Positions 42,366-52,002 of a stretch of 64,000 bases of DNA are shown one piece after another; within the stretch, counting starts at the first letter, position 1; each line of letters starts with the position of its first letter. Source of the DNA: Postechiella sp039985655 (GTDB lineage: Bacteria > Bacteroidota > Bacteroidia > Flavobacteriales > Flavobacteriaceae); NCBI GenBank assembly GCA_039985655.1, contig JBDWSF010000019.1, forward strand, positions 28,695 to 92,694. The letters run 5' to 3'. A model generated the notes under the pieces. The model had not been told where the DNA came from. It made no database searches and saw only the letters and a program-made list of their open reading frames with translations. The translations under genes were made by a program, and so were the position numbers.

Positions 42366-43274
42366 CTAAAATTTAAGCTTTTCATGCTTATCCCAGAGTC
42401 CCCAATACGCTCCAACATCACCTTCATCACCTATTTTCCATGACTCATCAAAAGAAGAAAAATAAAATATATCTATATTATCTTTTTTAGACCATGCTTG
42501 GGAGTTAATAAAGTACTTCATCGCGTTTTCTTCTGATGAAAAAGCCCCTTTTAAGCTTCCGCCTTCACTCGGCCAACCGGTTTCTGTAATAATGACCCTT
42601 TTACCATTAGCAGCATCCGTCGCTTGACCATACATTTGCTGCATATGATTTAAAGAATCATCTATATGACAACCTTCCCAATATGGGTAACAGTTTGATA
42701 AAATAACATCGCAAGCATTGGTAATACGTGGTCTGTGTGAGAACTCGTAATATGCATCTACATAACCAACCTCTATATGCGGTATAGCTTCTTGTACGCG
42801 ATAGATATAACCTAATAATTGATCTTCGGTTAAATCGTTACGATACATCACCTCGTTTCCAACGGCGGCAATATCTACACATCCCTCTTTTGCTAATGCA
42901 ATAAGGCTTTCAATTTCCTTTTCATTCATCTGCAAATCGTCACTTAACCATGCACCAACTAAAGTTTTCATACCATTTTTATGGGCGATGCGAGGTATAT
43001 GCTCGTTACCTTCAACACAAGAAAAAGATCTTACCCATTTTGAGTATGGTTTTATAATTTCAATTCGTCTTCGAACCTGTTCTTCTGTAATAATATCTCC
43101 TGGTTGCTGACCGTCTTCATACATACTAAAACACAGACCGTGCATACCATTTTTTAGTGTTTTTTTCCATAATTTGGCCAAATCTAGACCGGTATACTTA
43201 CTGAAATCAACTCCGACATTGTCCTCATATTTTGTTTCCTGTAACGAAAAATGATGTTCTTCTCTATACGACAT
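42366..43274 (-). CDS. GH17 beta-1,3-glucan-active enzyme, cytoplasmic
   Basis: 302-residue (beta/alpha)8 glycoside hydrolase of family 17, whose members cleave or transglycosylate beta-1,3-glucans. There is no signal peptide, so it should act in the cytoplasm on imported oligosaccharides. The acid/base is Glu141 in VDIAAVGNEVMYR and the nucleophile Glu231 in VIITETGWPSEGG. Other conserved parts are WVRSFSCVEGNEHIPRIA, ILSNCYPYWEG and FYFSSFDESWK. It closely resembles the GH17 domain fused to the MFS permease encoded 44 bp upstream (shared WVRSFSC.EGNE, DIAAVGNEV, ITETGWPS.G, FSSFDESWK). The two probably arose by tandem duplication. Confidence 0.93.
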   Translation of the reverse strand: MSYREEHHFSLQETKYEDNVGVDFSKYTGLDLAKLWKKTLKNGMHGLCFSMYEDGQQPGDIITEEQVRRRIEIIKPYSKWVRSFSCVEGNEHIPRIAHKNGMKTLVGAWLSDDLQMNEKEIESLIALAKEGCVDIAAVGNEVMYRNDLTEDQLLGYIYRVQEAIPHIEVGYVDAYYEFSHRPRITNACDVILSNCYPYWEGCHIDDSLNHMQQMYGQATDAANGKRVIITETGWPSEGGSLKGAFSSEENAMKYFINSQAWSKKDNIDIFYFSSFDESWKIGDEGDVGAYWGLWDKHEKLKF

Positions 43275-43318
43275 AATCTATTCTTTTTTATAATTCTACT
43301 TTATGCTTACTACTAATA

Positions 43319-45688
43319 TTAATTATACTTTAATTTTTCATCTTTATCCCACACACCCCAACGTGCACCCAATTCCCCTTCGACTCTTACTTTCCACGAT
43401 TCATCAAAAGAAGAGAAATGAAACATCTCTATATTTTCATTCTTTGCCCATTCTTGAGTTTGAATAAAATATTTCATAGCATTTAATTGCGATGGATTTG
43501 CATCATTTACAGTTTCACCTTGACTTGGCCAACCTGTTTCGGTTATAATCACTTTTTTACCGTTTGCAGCTTGTTTTGTTATGGCATACATTTGTCTTAA
43601 ATGTGTTAAAGATTCTTCGACACTAGATCCCTCCCAGAACGGATAGCAATTTGTTAAAATGACATCAGATGCTTCTATTAACTTTGGTCGTTTATAAAAC
43701 TCGTAATAGGTATCAACATATCCCACCGGTATATCCATACCTGCTAAAGCATCTTTAACCGTATTTATATAATCTAAAAGTTCAGATTCGGTTATATCAC
43801 CCCTTAGTAAAACTTCATTTCCAACTGCTGCAATATCTACATTTCCAGATTTTGCTAAAGCTATTAGAGTTTCAATTTCTTTATTGTTTCTTTCTTTATC
43901 CCCACTTATCCAAGCTCCAGCAATAGTTTTTAAACCATTTTTTCGAGCTATTTTTGGTATCAACTCATTTCCTTCTGTACATGAAAAAGATCGAACCCAA
44001 TTGGTATGCGGTGAAACAATTTCCATACGACGTTTAATCTGAGTTTCTGACAAGAGATCTCCAGCATCTTGACCTTCTGTATAGGGACTAAAGCACAAGC
44101 CATTTACCCCAGTATTAAGTTTTTGAGTAAACAAACTTTTCAATTCTGATATCTCTTTTGTACTAAAATCTATCTCGTTATAATGCCCTAATTTTAAACT
44201 ACTATCTACTAATGGGAATAAATTACCACTTCCATAACCAATAGATACTTCTTTCTTATTTTTTTTCGTTCTTCTTTTAGCTAATTCTGCACTAATCTCT
44301 AACGCACGTTCTTCTGTTAAGTCATAATCTCTCATAACATAAATAGCAACTAGTGTCCCTAAAATAGGAAATACAGAAAAGAATATACGTAAGCCTGTTA
44401 CAGCACCTTCTGGTTGTATTGCCAATTCTGGATCGAACCCAACTGCAAGCATAATAATTCCACTTAAACCACCGGCAATAGCAAAACCAAACTTAACCAT
44501 CCACCAATAAATAGCACCGAAAATACCTTCACGTCGTTGACCAAAATTAAGTTCATCTAAATCGCATACATCGGCAGTCATAGACATCATTAGGGTAAAT
44601 AATGCACCTATACCAAATGAGAAAAAGGGTAATGCTAATAGAACGATATAAGGTTTACCAGGAATGAATAAAAACCACAATAAAATATATCCAAAAATTG
44701 AAATACTTTGGGACACTATAAAAGCTTTCTTTTTACCCATTATTTTAGACATTTTTGCCACAATCGGAATTACTATAAATGTTGTTACTAAAGCCCCAAC
44801 GCTTCCAAAAAGTGTAGGCCAAATCCAAGAACCATCATCCCCTGTAACACCATCAAATAAATAATAAACAATGATAAAAAATGCAAAGCCAGATACTGTC
44901 ATAAACGCATTATAGATAAAGAATGTAGAAACACATAATTTTCTAAATTGCTTAATTCTTAAAGCTTCTAAACCACCCTTAAAAATTTCTTTTAAACTAC
45001 TACCTATCGTATTAAATCTAAGAGGTAAATAATTTTCGTTTAATGTCGATTTACTTTTAATAAAAATAGCTGGAACCATTGCTAAAATCATAAAAATAAG
45101 TCCCACCCAAATAGCCAATTCTCTTACTGCTCCTTCTACAGATTCAAACCAACTCTCGTCATACATAACCACCCAAAACCAAGGTGCTATAACCCAAGCC
45201 CATTGACCTATCCATTGTGCTATCGCCATAATGTTTGTACGCTCATGAAAATCATCACTCATCTCATATCCCATAGCCACATAGGGTACACTAAAAATAG
45301 TAAGCCCTACATAAAAAACCAATGACCATAAGAAAAAATAAGTGAAGTTATAATCTAAACCACTGTCCTTATATAATTGCCACATTAATACGTAAGCTAT
45401 ACCCATTATAATGGCACCAATAAACACATATTGACGGCGTCTTCCCCACTTCGATTTTGTGTTATCTGATATAAATCCCATAATAGGATCGGTAAACGTA
45501 TCAAATATTCGAGGTAAGAAAAACAAAATAGAATACATCCAAGTTGGAAATCCTAAGTTTTGAATTAACACGACCATAAAAATACCTAGTGCTGCTGGAA
45601 ACATTTGATTGGCGAGCATACCAACTCCAAAAGCAATTTTTTGGCTCATTGGCACTTTACTCTTGGTAACGGTTTTTTGGTTTGACAT
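43319..45688 (-). CDS. MFS (GPH/MelB-type) sugar permease fused to a GH17 domain
   Basis: 789-residue inner-membrane fusion. Residues about 10-470 are a 12-helix major facilitator of the glycoside-pentoside-hexuronide type: MLANQMFPAALGIF, DTFTDPIMGFISDNTKSKWGRRR, VPYVAMGYEMSDDFHERT, and MTADVCDLDELNFGQRREGIF. After a linker rich in Lys/Arg (KRRTKKNKKE), residues about 500-785 form a complete GH17 domain with acid/base Glu625 (DIAAVGNEVLLR) and nucleophile Glu717 (VIITETGWPSQGE). With 12 helices both ends face the cytoplasm, so the enzyme would receive oligosaccharides as they emerge. The frame is continuous, with no sign of a sequencing fusion. It lies between GH30 (33 bp) and GH17 (44 bp) genes. 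Confidence 0.93.
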   Translation of the reverse strand: MSNQKTVTKSKVPMSQKIAFGVGMLANQMFPAALGIFMVVLIQNLGFPTWMYSILFFLPRIFDTFTDPIMGFISDNTKSKWGRRRQYVFIGAIIMGIAYVLMWQLYKDSGLDYNFTYFFLWSLVFYVGLTIFSVPYVAMGYEMSDDFHERTNIMAIAQWIGQWAWVIAPWFWVVMYDESWFESVEGAVRELAIWVGLIFMILAMVPAIFIKSKSTLNENYLPLRFNTIGSSLKEIFKGGLEALRIKQFRKLCVSTFFIYNAFMTVSGFAFFIIVYYLFDGVTGDDGSWIWPTLFGSVGALVTTFIVIPIVAKMSKIMGKKKAFIVSQSISIFGYILLWFLFIPGKPYIVLLALPFFSFGIGALFTLMMSMTADVCDLDELNFGQRREGIFGAIYWWMVKFGFAIAGGLSGIIMLAVGFDPELAIQPEGAVTGLRIFFSVFPILGTLVAIYVMRDYDLTEERALEISAELAKRRTKKNKKEVSIGYGSGNLFPLVDSSLKLGHYNEIDFSTKEISELKSLFTQKLNTGVNGLCFSPYTEGQDAGDLLSETQIKRRMEIVSPHTNWVRSFSCTEGNELIPKIARKNGLKTIAGAWISGDKERNNKEIETLIALAKSGNVDIAAVGNEVLLRGDITESELLDYINTVKDALAGMDIPVGYVDTYYEFYKRPKLIEASDVILTNCYPFWEGSSVEESLTHLRQMYAITKQAANGKKVIITETGWPSQGETVNDANPSQLNAMKYFIQTQEWAKNENIEMFHFSSFDESWKVRVEGELGARWGVWDKDEKLKYN

Positions 45689-45721
45689 TTTATTTAGTAT
45701 TAATTAGTTAATAAATTTTAT

Positions 45722-47215
45722 TTACATCATAGGTATTACAATAGTTTGAATAGCTTGGGGGCTAATCTTTACTTGTGTGTTTGTATCGTTTAAAATCAAT
45801 TTTATACTTTTTTCTTGTAAGCCTTCATTAAAAAGAACAACTGCAATGGAGCCATCTGGATTTTTGGCTGCGGTGACCATTAGTGTATCATCAGAATTTT
45901 CTAGATCCAAGACCTCTGCTCCTGGTCTTATATATTTACTGAAATGTGCCATCGTGTAATACAGTGGCGTAAAATAGACTTCATCATGGTCTGGGTCTAC
46001 AATGACAGGAGCCACACACCAATTTTTAAACCAGTTTGGTCCACCTTGTCTATCGAGTACCATATTCCAATCTACCCAACCGTCTACCCAATTGTTTAGG
46101 CAGCCAATAATATCTCTGGCATAACGATTTACTGGCGCATATTTAGGATGCAAATATTTTTCATCTTCTGCAGCCCAATCCCAACCCCAATCGGTGGCTT
46201 CTTTTTTCCAATACCAAGCATCGTCCTGCCAAACTGGAACTTGAGAGTCTACACAACCTTCTGTTTCTATTAAATATTTATTTGGTGCTTTATTATGGGC
46301 ATATTGTAAAGCTTCAGGGAAATAATCGTACGTACTCTCATACCAATGTATCGCTGTGCCATGAAAATATTTAGAAGACGCTTCGTCTCTAAACATCTCA
46401 TCTACCCATTCTTTAAGACCTGCTCTATTTTGATCGTATCCTAGAATAATTTTATCTCCATAGCCATCTGCTTCTAATTTTGGACCTAAATGGAATTCAA
46501 CAAAATCGGTCATTTCTTTTGGAGAAAAGTGCATGCTTTCCCAGTTATTACCGTTTCCATGTGGTTCGTTTTCTACCGTGAATCCCCATATATCAATACC
46601 TTCTTCTTTATAAGCCTCTATATATTTTGAAAAGAAAAGCGCCCATGTATCGTAATATTTTGGAAGTAACTTACCACCAATCCAATCGTTATTATCTTTC
46701 ATCCATGGAACGGCTGACCATGGTGACGCAAATATTTTGAAACCATCTTCAGATATAGCCATGGCATCTTTTATCATCGGAATTAAATCGTCTTGATCTT
46801 CTGAAATGGTGAAATGCTCTAAATTAATATCGCCTTCAACGGGTGTGTATGAATAGTTTGTTAATGAAAAATCACAAGAATTCATATGTGTTCTAGTCAA
46901 CGAATAATTGGCACCGTCTTTTGAAAAATAAGCCTTCAAAATCGTATCGCGATTTGCTTTACTCAACTTATTTAATAAATATGCTGAAGATTCTGTAAAT
47001 GCGCCACCAAAACCTGTAATGGTTTGAAGCTTTTTATCAGGGTTTAAGGTTATAGTTACCACAGAATCGGCAGAACTAAAATCTGTAATTCGTGTTAATT
47101 TATTACCACTGGCTGAAGTTTCATAAACTTCTACCATTAATTCTTCCTGTTTTTCATTACAGTTATACATCATAAAAAGCATACTTAAAAAGAGACTGTA
47201 TTTTACAAATTTCAT
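45722..47215 (-). CDS. GH30 glycoside hydrolase lipoprotein (probable beta-1,6-glucan/glucoside-active)
   Basis: 497-residue lipoprotein. I use the ATG ending at 47215 (MKFVKYSLF); the TTG two codons earlier is less likely. The lipobox MMYNC (Cys19) is followed by NEKQEE. GH30 features are ITGFGGAFTESSAYLLNKL, SPWSAVPWMK, acid/base Glu217 in FTVENEPHGNG, the IHWYEST strand, and nucleophile Glu319 in LIETEGCVD. A C-terminal beta-sandwich (about 415-497) completes the family fold. GH30 enzymes act on beta-1,6-glucan, glucosylceramide or xylan; in this setting removal of the beta-1,6 side branches of laminarin is the likely job. It sits between the GH17 lipoprotein gene and the MFS-GH17 gene, with 17 and 33 bp gaps. 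Confidence 0.92.
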   Translation of the reverse strand: MKFVKYSLFLSMLFMMYNCNEKQEELMVEVYETSASGNKLTRITDFSSADSVVTITLNPDKKLQTITGFGGAFTESSAYLLNKLSKANRDTILKAYFSKDGANYSLTRTHMNSCDFSLTNYSYTPVEGDINLEHFTISEDQDDLIPMIKDAMAISEDGFKIFASPWSAVPWMKDNNDWIGGKLLPKYYDTWALFFSKYIEAYKEEGIDIWGFTVENEPHGNGNNWESMHFSPKEMTDFVEFHLGPKLEADGYGDKIILGYDQNRAGLKEWVDEMFRDEASSKYFHGTAIHWYESTYDYFPEALQYAHNKAPNKYLIETEGCVDSQVPVWQDDAWYWKKEATDWGWDWAAEDEKYLHPKYAPVNRYARDIIGCLNNWVDGWVDWNMVLDRQGGPNWFKNWCVAPVIVDPDHDEVYFTPLYYTMAHFSKYIRPGAEVLDLENSDDTLMVTAAKNPDGSIAVVLFNEGLQEKSIKLILNDTNTQVKISPQAIQTIVIPMM

Positions 47216-47232
47216 ATTCAAAAATTTAGTTG

Positions 47233-48522
47233 TTAGTGTCTGTGATATTCTACATTAGGAACTAAAACATCTTTCATTAAAGCGTCTTTATCTCCGTTAT
47301 AAGTTTTTCTTATGGGCTGACCATCGCGAGTTAAACCTTCAAAAATGCCCTTATCTACCATATCCCATAACGCATATTTGGCTTCACCTTTTAAAGTGAT
47401 TAATCCAAAATGATTTTCTGATCCTAATTTGTTATGCGAATCTTTCCATTGTTCATCAAAGGCTTCAAAATAGAAACATGATATTCCCATATTATTTGTC
47501 CATTCACGTAAATGTTTATAGTACAACCCTTCTTTATACTCGTCGGTTGCTCTAGATCCATTTGCTCCATAATGCCCATTAGATGTGGTTGCCCAACCTG
47601 TTTCGCCAATATGAATTGGTTTATTAACTCCTAAGCTTTTCATATAATTTGAAACACCTTCGTATTGCGCTTGTGCAAATTCTAAGGCACGAATCATTGA
47701 TGCATCTACTTTTTCTATATCTGACAAATGATTATCTTTTTCGGGAACGGCCCAAAACTCTGGGTTATAATGTGAATTGTGATATGCATAGGTATGCATC
47801 GAAATATAATCGACTGCTTTAATTAGATTTTCTAAATCTTCGACATGGTATTCTGAATCGCCTCCACCCCAAGATGAAAAATCATCAGAACTTGTTATCC
47901 ACAAATCCGCAGACAATTTTCCAGATTTTTTTAAATTTTGCAGGTGATTTACCCATTTTAAAATAACGCTAGGTTGAACAAAATAACTGGTTGCCCATTT
48001 TACCATAGCCTCGTTACCTACCGCTATAATTTTAACAATGTCTGGGTACTTATTTGCTAAAGCGACAGTTCTATCTATCTCTTCCGCATTTTGGGCACTT
48101 TCTATATCGTGATTAGGTTCTTTATCTGTCCAAGCATTTAAGCAATCCATCCATGCACCAAGCATCACATACATTTCGAAACTTTCATCTTCTTGTTTTA
48201 GTTGATGAATGGCTTCAAGCAAATTTGATGCATGAGGAAGTGGCAGTTGTACATTATAGGTACGTACTATTTTTATACCCATAGCAGACAAAATTCTCAT
48301 GTCTTCTTTAAGCTGTGGAATAGTAGGTTGGCTATCTCTATATTTTTCTCTGTAACCTCCATAGGAAATAGCTAAATAATCTTTATTTCCTAAAATATCT
48401 GCCGCTGTTATGTCTTTTTTCATTCCCACTGTCTTTTTCTCTATTTTAGATTTATTTCCGCATCCATAAAATACAACACACGTTATGCATAACAGAAATA
48501 CTATTTTTAGACTCGTTTTCAT
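47233..48522 (-). CDS. GH17-like beta-1,3-glucanase lipoprotein
   Basis: 429-residue lipoprotein. The start is the ATG at 48520-48522, 1 bp after the upstream gene's stop codon; a TTG reading further upstream would overlap that gene. The lipobox VFYGC (Cys21) is followed by GNKSKIEKK, without the acidic pair seen in likely surface lipoproteins, so a periplasmic-facing location is possible. Clan GH-A barrel with acid/base Glu171 in IIAVGNEAMVKW and nucleophile Glu307 in PIHIGETGWATTS. SYGGYREKYRDSQPTI and IKIVRTYNVQLPLPHASNLLEAI are GH17-like N-terminal strands. It is longer and more divergent than the two cytoplasmic GH17 domains. Its likely role is trimming imported laminari-oligosaccharides before inner-membrane transport. 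Confidence 0.87.
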   Translation of the reverse strand: MKTSLKIVFLLCITCVVFYGCGNKSKIEKKTVGMKKDITAADILGNKDYLAISYGGYREKYRDSQPTIPQLKEDMRILSAMGIKIVRTYNVQLPLPHASNLLEAIHQLKQEDESFEMYVMLGAWMDCLNAWTDKEPNHDIESAQNAEEIDRTVALANKYPDIVKIIAVGNEAMVKWATSYFVQPSVILKWVNHLQNLKKSGKLSADLWITSSDDFSSWGGGDSEYHVEDLENLIKAVDYISMHTYAYHNSHYNPEFWAVPEKDNHLSDIEKVDASMIRALEFAQAQYEGVSNYMKSLGVNKPIHIGETGWATTSNGHYGANGSRATDEYKEGLYYKHLREWTNNMGISCFYFEAFDEQWKDSHNKLGSENHFGLITLKGEAKYALWDMVDKGIFEGLTRDGQPIRKTYNGDKDALMKDVLVPNVEYHRH

Positions 48523-48523
48523 T

Positions 48524-51500
48524 TTATTTTTTAATAGAAACAATTATTTGATTTACTTCAGCTTGTCTTTCAAAAATTGATTTTGAAATTGAAGCATCTA
48601 AATTCAAACTATCAAAAACAACTTTTTTGCTGTTATTAAAAACAACTTCTAAACCGTTTTTATCTGAAATTTGATATACTATAGGAACTTGACAATACAT
48701 AAAACACAAACTATTTGCATTTAACATAATGGTGTCTTCGTCCTTATTAACACTTGTATACTTAAACGTTTTTGGTGCTTTTAAAAATTCCGTTTTTCTT
48801 AATAACTTTGGGTTAAACGTTATATGACCATCTTGTACAAAAACACCCAACTCTCCTATTCTACTTAAAATATCTTCTTTTACTTGACCTGTCATTCCTG
48901 GCTGTTGGGCTCCTTTTCCTTCTGGTGTATGTGAGTACGGGTCGGTTGGAAACGCGCCATATAGTTCTGGTGATTTATGCACCCCAATGCCGGCATTTAT
49001 TTCGTAATAATGATCAAAAAGCTTTCCGATAAGCACGTCGCTTTCATTAGTATTCATTGCTAACAAACAATTTTCTTGAACTGCTAATAATAATTTAGAA
49101 ACCATATGCCAATAAATAGAACCTAGGCCTTCGTAACCAAAGAAGGTTCCAGATCGGCCTGTAAATGCTTTGTGATCGAAAATATCTTCAAAAATATCCA
49201 ACACCAATTGTGTGTCTTTTTCAATAAAAGACGCATACTTACTATCTTTTAAATTAGTTAAGACATCATTTAAGCTACTGGCATTATTAAAACCACTATT
49301 AAAATGATAATTCCCTAGAATATCTTTAACAATAACTTGTGTATTACCGTCTTTAACCAAATGTTTTAAGAGTTCTGATTGTTCTACTTTCTCGGCAGGT
49401 ACATTATTCTTTTCATCAAATCTTGGTAAGTCTTTATTAGGATAAAGAATGTAGCTATACTGGTCTTCTCTAAAAAGTGCACTGCTTTTTAATCCATCTA
49501 ATAACTCTAAAGATTCTTGTGGTTTTAAATACCCAGAACTTAATACAGCCACTTGCCCTTCCAGCATTTCTGGCAGGTATGAAATTGATACTTCTGTATC
49601 ATTTTTAACAGTCATTAGGTTATAAGCATGGTATAAATTATCGTTACGCTTATTTGCAACAATACTATGATCTAAATAATCTTTAGTCATACTAATAAAC
49701 ACCTCTAAATCATTCATAGAAATAACCGACTTCGAACTAGAGAATCCGTTTGAATAAATAGTATTTCTATAATCACTTCCGGCATTACCTAAACCATCTA
49801 AAACTGTTTTTCTATCGGTATCAGAAACTTTACCGGTAAGAATATGTTTGTTTTCCTGAAATGTTTTAACAACTGAATTAAAGAAAATTTCTAATTCTTC
49901 CGAAATTTCAACTTCTTTGGTAGCCCCATTAGAAACGATATCTTCAAAGAAACTTAAGAATCTGCGCAAATAACAAAGCGTTACCATAGACACCCCGTTA
50001 CCAACCAAGGCATTGTTTGCATCGTTCCATTCTGGACGTTGAGTATTTAACCAAATACCGCCTTCTGGAATAAAGTTAGATACTTTGGCAAGTACTGTTG
50101 CTAATAATTTCTCAATTAAATTAACTTTATAAATAAAGAAATTTTCATCTCGTAATAGAGACCCATCTGCTCCTAATTGATTCTTTTTTTCATTTATTTT
50201 GGCATCCAATTCGTGGTCAAAATCAATGGTGTCTTTTGGATTTTTAAGTGTATCGGCATAACTCTTAATTTTATAAGGCACATTCGCGTAAACAAAAAGA
50301 TCTTGAGTAAAGAGTTTTTCTAAACGGTTTGGATAATGGTTTTCTATAAACTCTAAGAATTTTAATAGATAAATTATTTGATGATCGCCCCAATAACCGA
50401 TATAAGACCATGGGTCGTTTTCTTCTATAATTTCCCAGTCAAAACCACCTTTTGTAACGCGGTACGGATTATAACCTTCAAATGTCGTCGCATTTAAAAA
50501 CTTATGAATCATACTTTCTATAAACTCAGGATATGAATGTGCCAACGCTTCCCAATTCTGGAAAATATCACGCCAATTCCCTTCGTAATCTAAAATTTTA
50601 GAACCATCAACCTCACTTGTTGTATTAATAGAAAACTTATTCCAAGGTCTACTTGGATCGCCGTGTCTTCTACTAAATTTTAATGGTAAATACTCAAAAC
50701 AAAGACGTTTAAAATTTTTATCTTCATCTTGCTCTGCAAGACCTTTTATATAACTCAAAGAGAAACTATTTGGTAAACCCGCTAATACGTCTTCTTTATT
50801 TTTAGAAACTTTTTTATTTGCATAATTGATGTATTTTATGAAATCCTCTTTTTCAATAGTATAACCATCATCAAAAATACCACCTCTCATAATATTAAAA
50901 AGCGTATTTGCAAAATGTCTTGTATTTGTTAATGGATCTGCTGTTAATTGCAATCCGTCTGAAGCTCCAGTTAAATCGATAAGTTTCTGCGTACCAGAAT
51001 CAATATCTTTTTGAATGATTTGCTCAAGATTATGATCTATTTTTATTTGCTCAGAAATTTTAAGAATATCAGAAATAGACTGATTTACATTGGTAACAAA
51101 CATCCAATGACTTTCTGAATTTGCTTCCAAAGTTATTTCTGAAACAACAAAGTATGCACCTTTTTCACCTTTTACATCGGTTTCTTGAGTAACAGGTTTT
51201 TTCTTTCTGAAATTATCAAGTTGCATTGACGACAATAAATACGTTGGATTTTCGGTTCCTAAAGACCAAACAATATTAGCCTTTAAAGCTTCGCTAGGTT
51301 CTGCTTTATCTACAATAACTGCACTTAAAGCAAAAACCCCCAAACCAACTTCTTCTTGTAATTCACTCTTTTTATAAGCATCTACTAAATTACTTCGTGA
51401 ATTTTGTAAATCAGTAGTAACACCAGAAGGCAAAATATTTTGTAATCCGTCTAAAACAGTAACACTAATATTTTTAAAAGAGTTGTTTATAATGGTTGAC

Positions 51501-51982
51501 TTTTTTACAAATCCGAATTGATCACTAGTACTCCATTGGTATCTGTAAGTAAGTCCTAAATCTTTATTAACCTCTTCGAAAACAACTTTATTACCATAAC
51601 TGTTCTTATACAAATTTCTAGTAATATGATAAAGCCCTGCTTGCCTAATGGAAAAAGGTTCCCATATATAAATTTTACTTTTAATATGAATTTGAAATAT
51701 GGCTTTACTTCCTGTTATATCGGCAGATTCTGTTATTTTATCATCGGTATAATAAGGGAATAATGAAGATTCACTATTTTTTCTTCCAGCTGATAATCCT
51801 CCATTACTCGATATAAACATCCAGTGATTTGAATCACTTACAATACTCATAAAAAATGGACGCATGGCATCGCTATTGGAAATTTTATAATAGTCTTCGT
51901 TATCAAAAGTCACCAATTCTCCCTTTATATCTTCAGATTCGAGAGCAGGTTTTTCTTGTATATAAATTTCATTATTACTCAT
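48524..51982 (-). CDS. Beta-1,3-oligoglucan phosphorylase (GH149-type)
   Basis: 1152-residue cytoplasmic protein without signal peptide. Length and architecture fit GH149: an N-terminal beta-sandwich (about 1-330), a helical linker, then an (alpha/alpha)6 barrel and a C-terminal beta layer. GH149 enzymes release glucose-1-phosphate from beta-1,3-glucan oligosaccharides with inorganic phosphate. Motifs shared with the related GH94 phosphorylases include GLPNSFSLSYIKGLAEQDED, RDIFQNWEALAHSYPEF, NTQRPEWNDANNALVGNG near residue 650, FFGYEGLGSIYWHMVSKLLLA, KGAQQPGMTGQVKEDILSR and VQDGHITFNPKLLRKTEFL near the end. It would end the pathway by saving ATP relative to hydrolysis. Specificity for beta-1,3 links rests on length and context; another GH94-clan activity is the alternative. 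Confidence 0.85.
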   Translation of the reverse strand: MSNNEIYIQEKPALESEDIKGELVTFDNEDYYKISNSDAMRPFFMSIVSDSNHWMFISSNGGLSAGRKNSESSLFPYYTDDKITESADITGSKAIFQIHIKSKIYIWEPFSIRQAGLYHITRNLYKNSYGNKVVFEEVNKDLGLTYRYQWSTSDQFGFVKKSTIINNSFKNISVTVLDGLQNILPSGVTTDLQNSRSNLVDAYKKSELQEEVGLGVFALSAVIVDKAEPSEALKANIVWSLGTENPTYLLSSMQLDNFRKKKPVTQETDVKGEKGAYFVVSEITLEANSESHWMFVTNVNQSISDILKISEQIKIDHNLEQIIQKDIDSGTQKLIDLTGASDGLQLTADPLTNTRHFANTLFNIMRGGIFDDGYTIEKEDFIKYINYANKKVSKNKEDVLAGLPNSFSLSYIKGLAEQDEDKNFKRLCFEYLPLKFSRRHGDPSRPWNKFSINTTSEVDGSKILDYEGNWRDIFQNWEALAHSYPEFIESMIHKFLNATTFEGYNPYRVTKGGFDWEIIEENDPWSYIGYWGDHQIIYLLKFLEFIENHYPNRLEKLFTQDLFVYANVPYKIKSYADTLKNPKDTIDFDHELDAKINEKKNQLGADGSLLRDENFFIYKVNLIEKLLATVLAKVSNFIPEGGIWLNTQRPEWNDANNALVGNGVSMVTLCYLRRFLSFFEDIVSNGATKEVEISEELEIFFNSVVKTFQENKHILTGKVSDTDRKTVLDGLGNAGSDYRNTIYSNGFSSSKSVISMNDLEVFISMTKDYLDHSIVANKRNDNLYHAYNLMTVKNDTEVSISYLPEMLEGQVAVLSSGYLKPQESLELLDGLKSSALFREDQYSYILYPNKDLPRFDEKNNVPAEKVEQSELLKHLVKDGNTQVIVKDILGNYHFNSGFNNASSLNDVLTNLKDSKYASFIEKDTQLVLDIFEDIFDHKAFTGRSGTFFGYEGLGSIYWHMVSKLLLAVQENCLLAMNTNESDVLIGKLFDHYYEINAGIGVHKSPELYGAFPTDPYSHTPEGKGAQQPGMTGQVKEDILSRIGELGVFVQDGHITFNPKLLRKTEFLKAPKTFKYTSVNKDEDTIMLNANSLCFMYCQVPIVYQISDKNGLEVVFNNSKKVVFDSLNLDASISKSIFERQAEVNQIIVSIKK

Positions 51983-52002
51983 TAATGCAGGTTTTATAGT
52001 TT

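Noticed and set aside
48523..48543. Upstream TTG start of the GH17 lipoprotein gene
   Set aside because: It would overlap the end of the phosphorylase gene and add residues before a good signal peptide; the ATG at 48522 is preferred.
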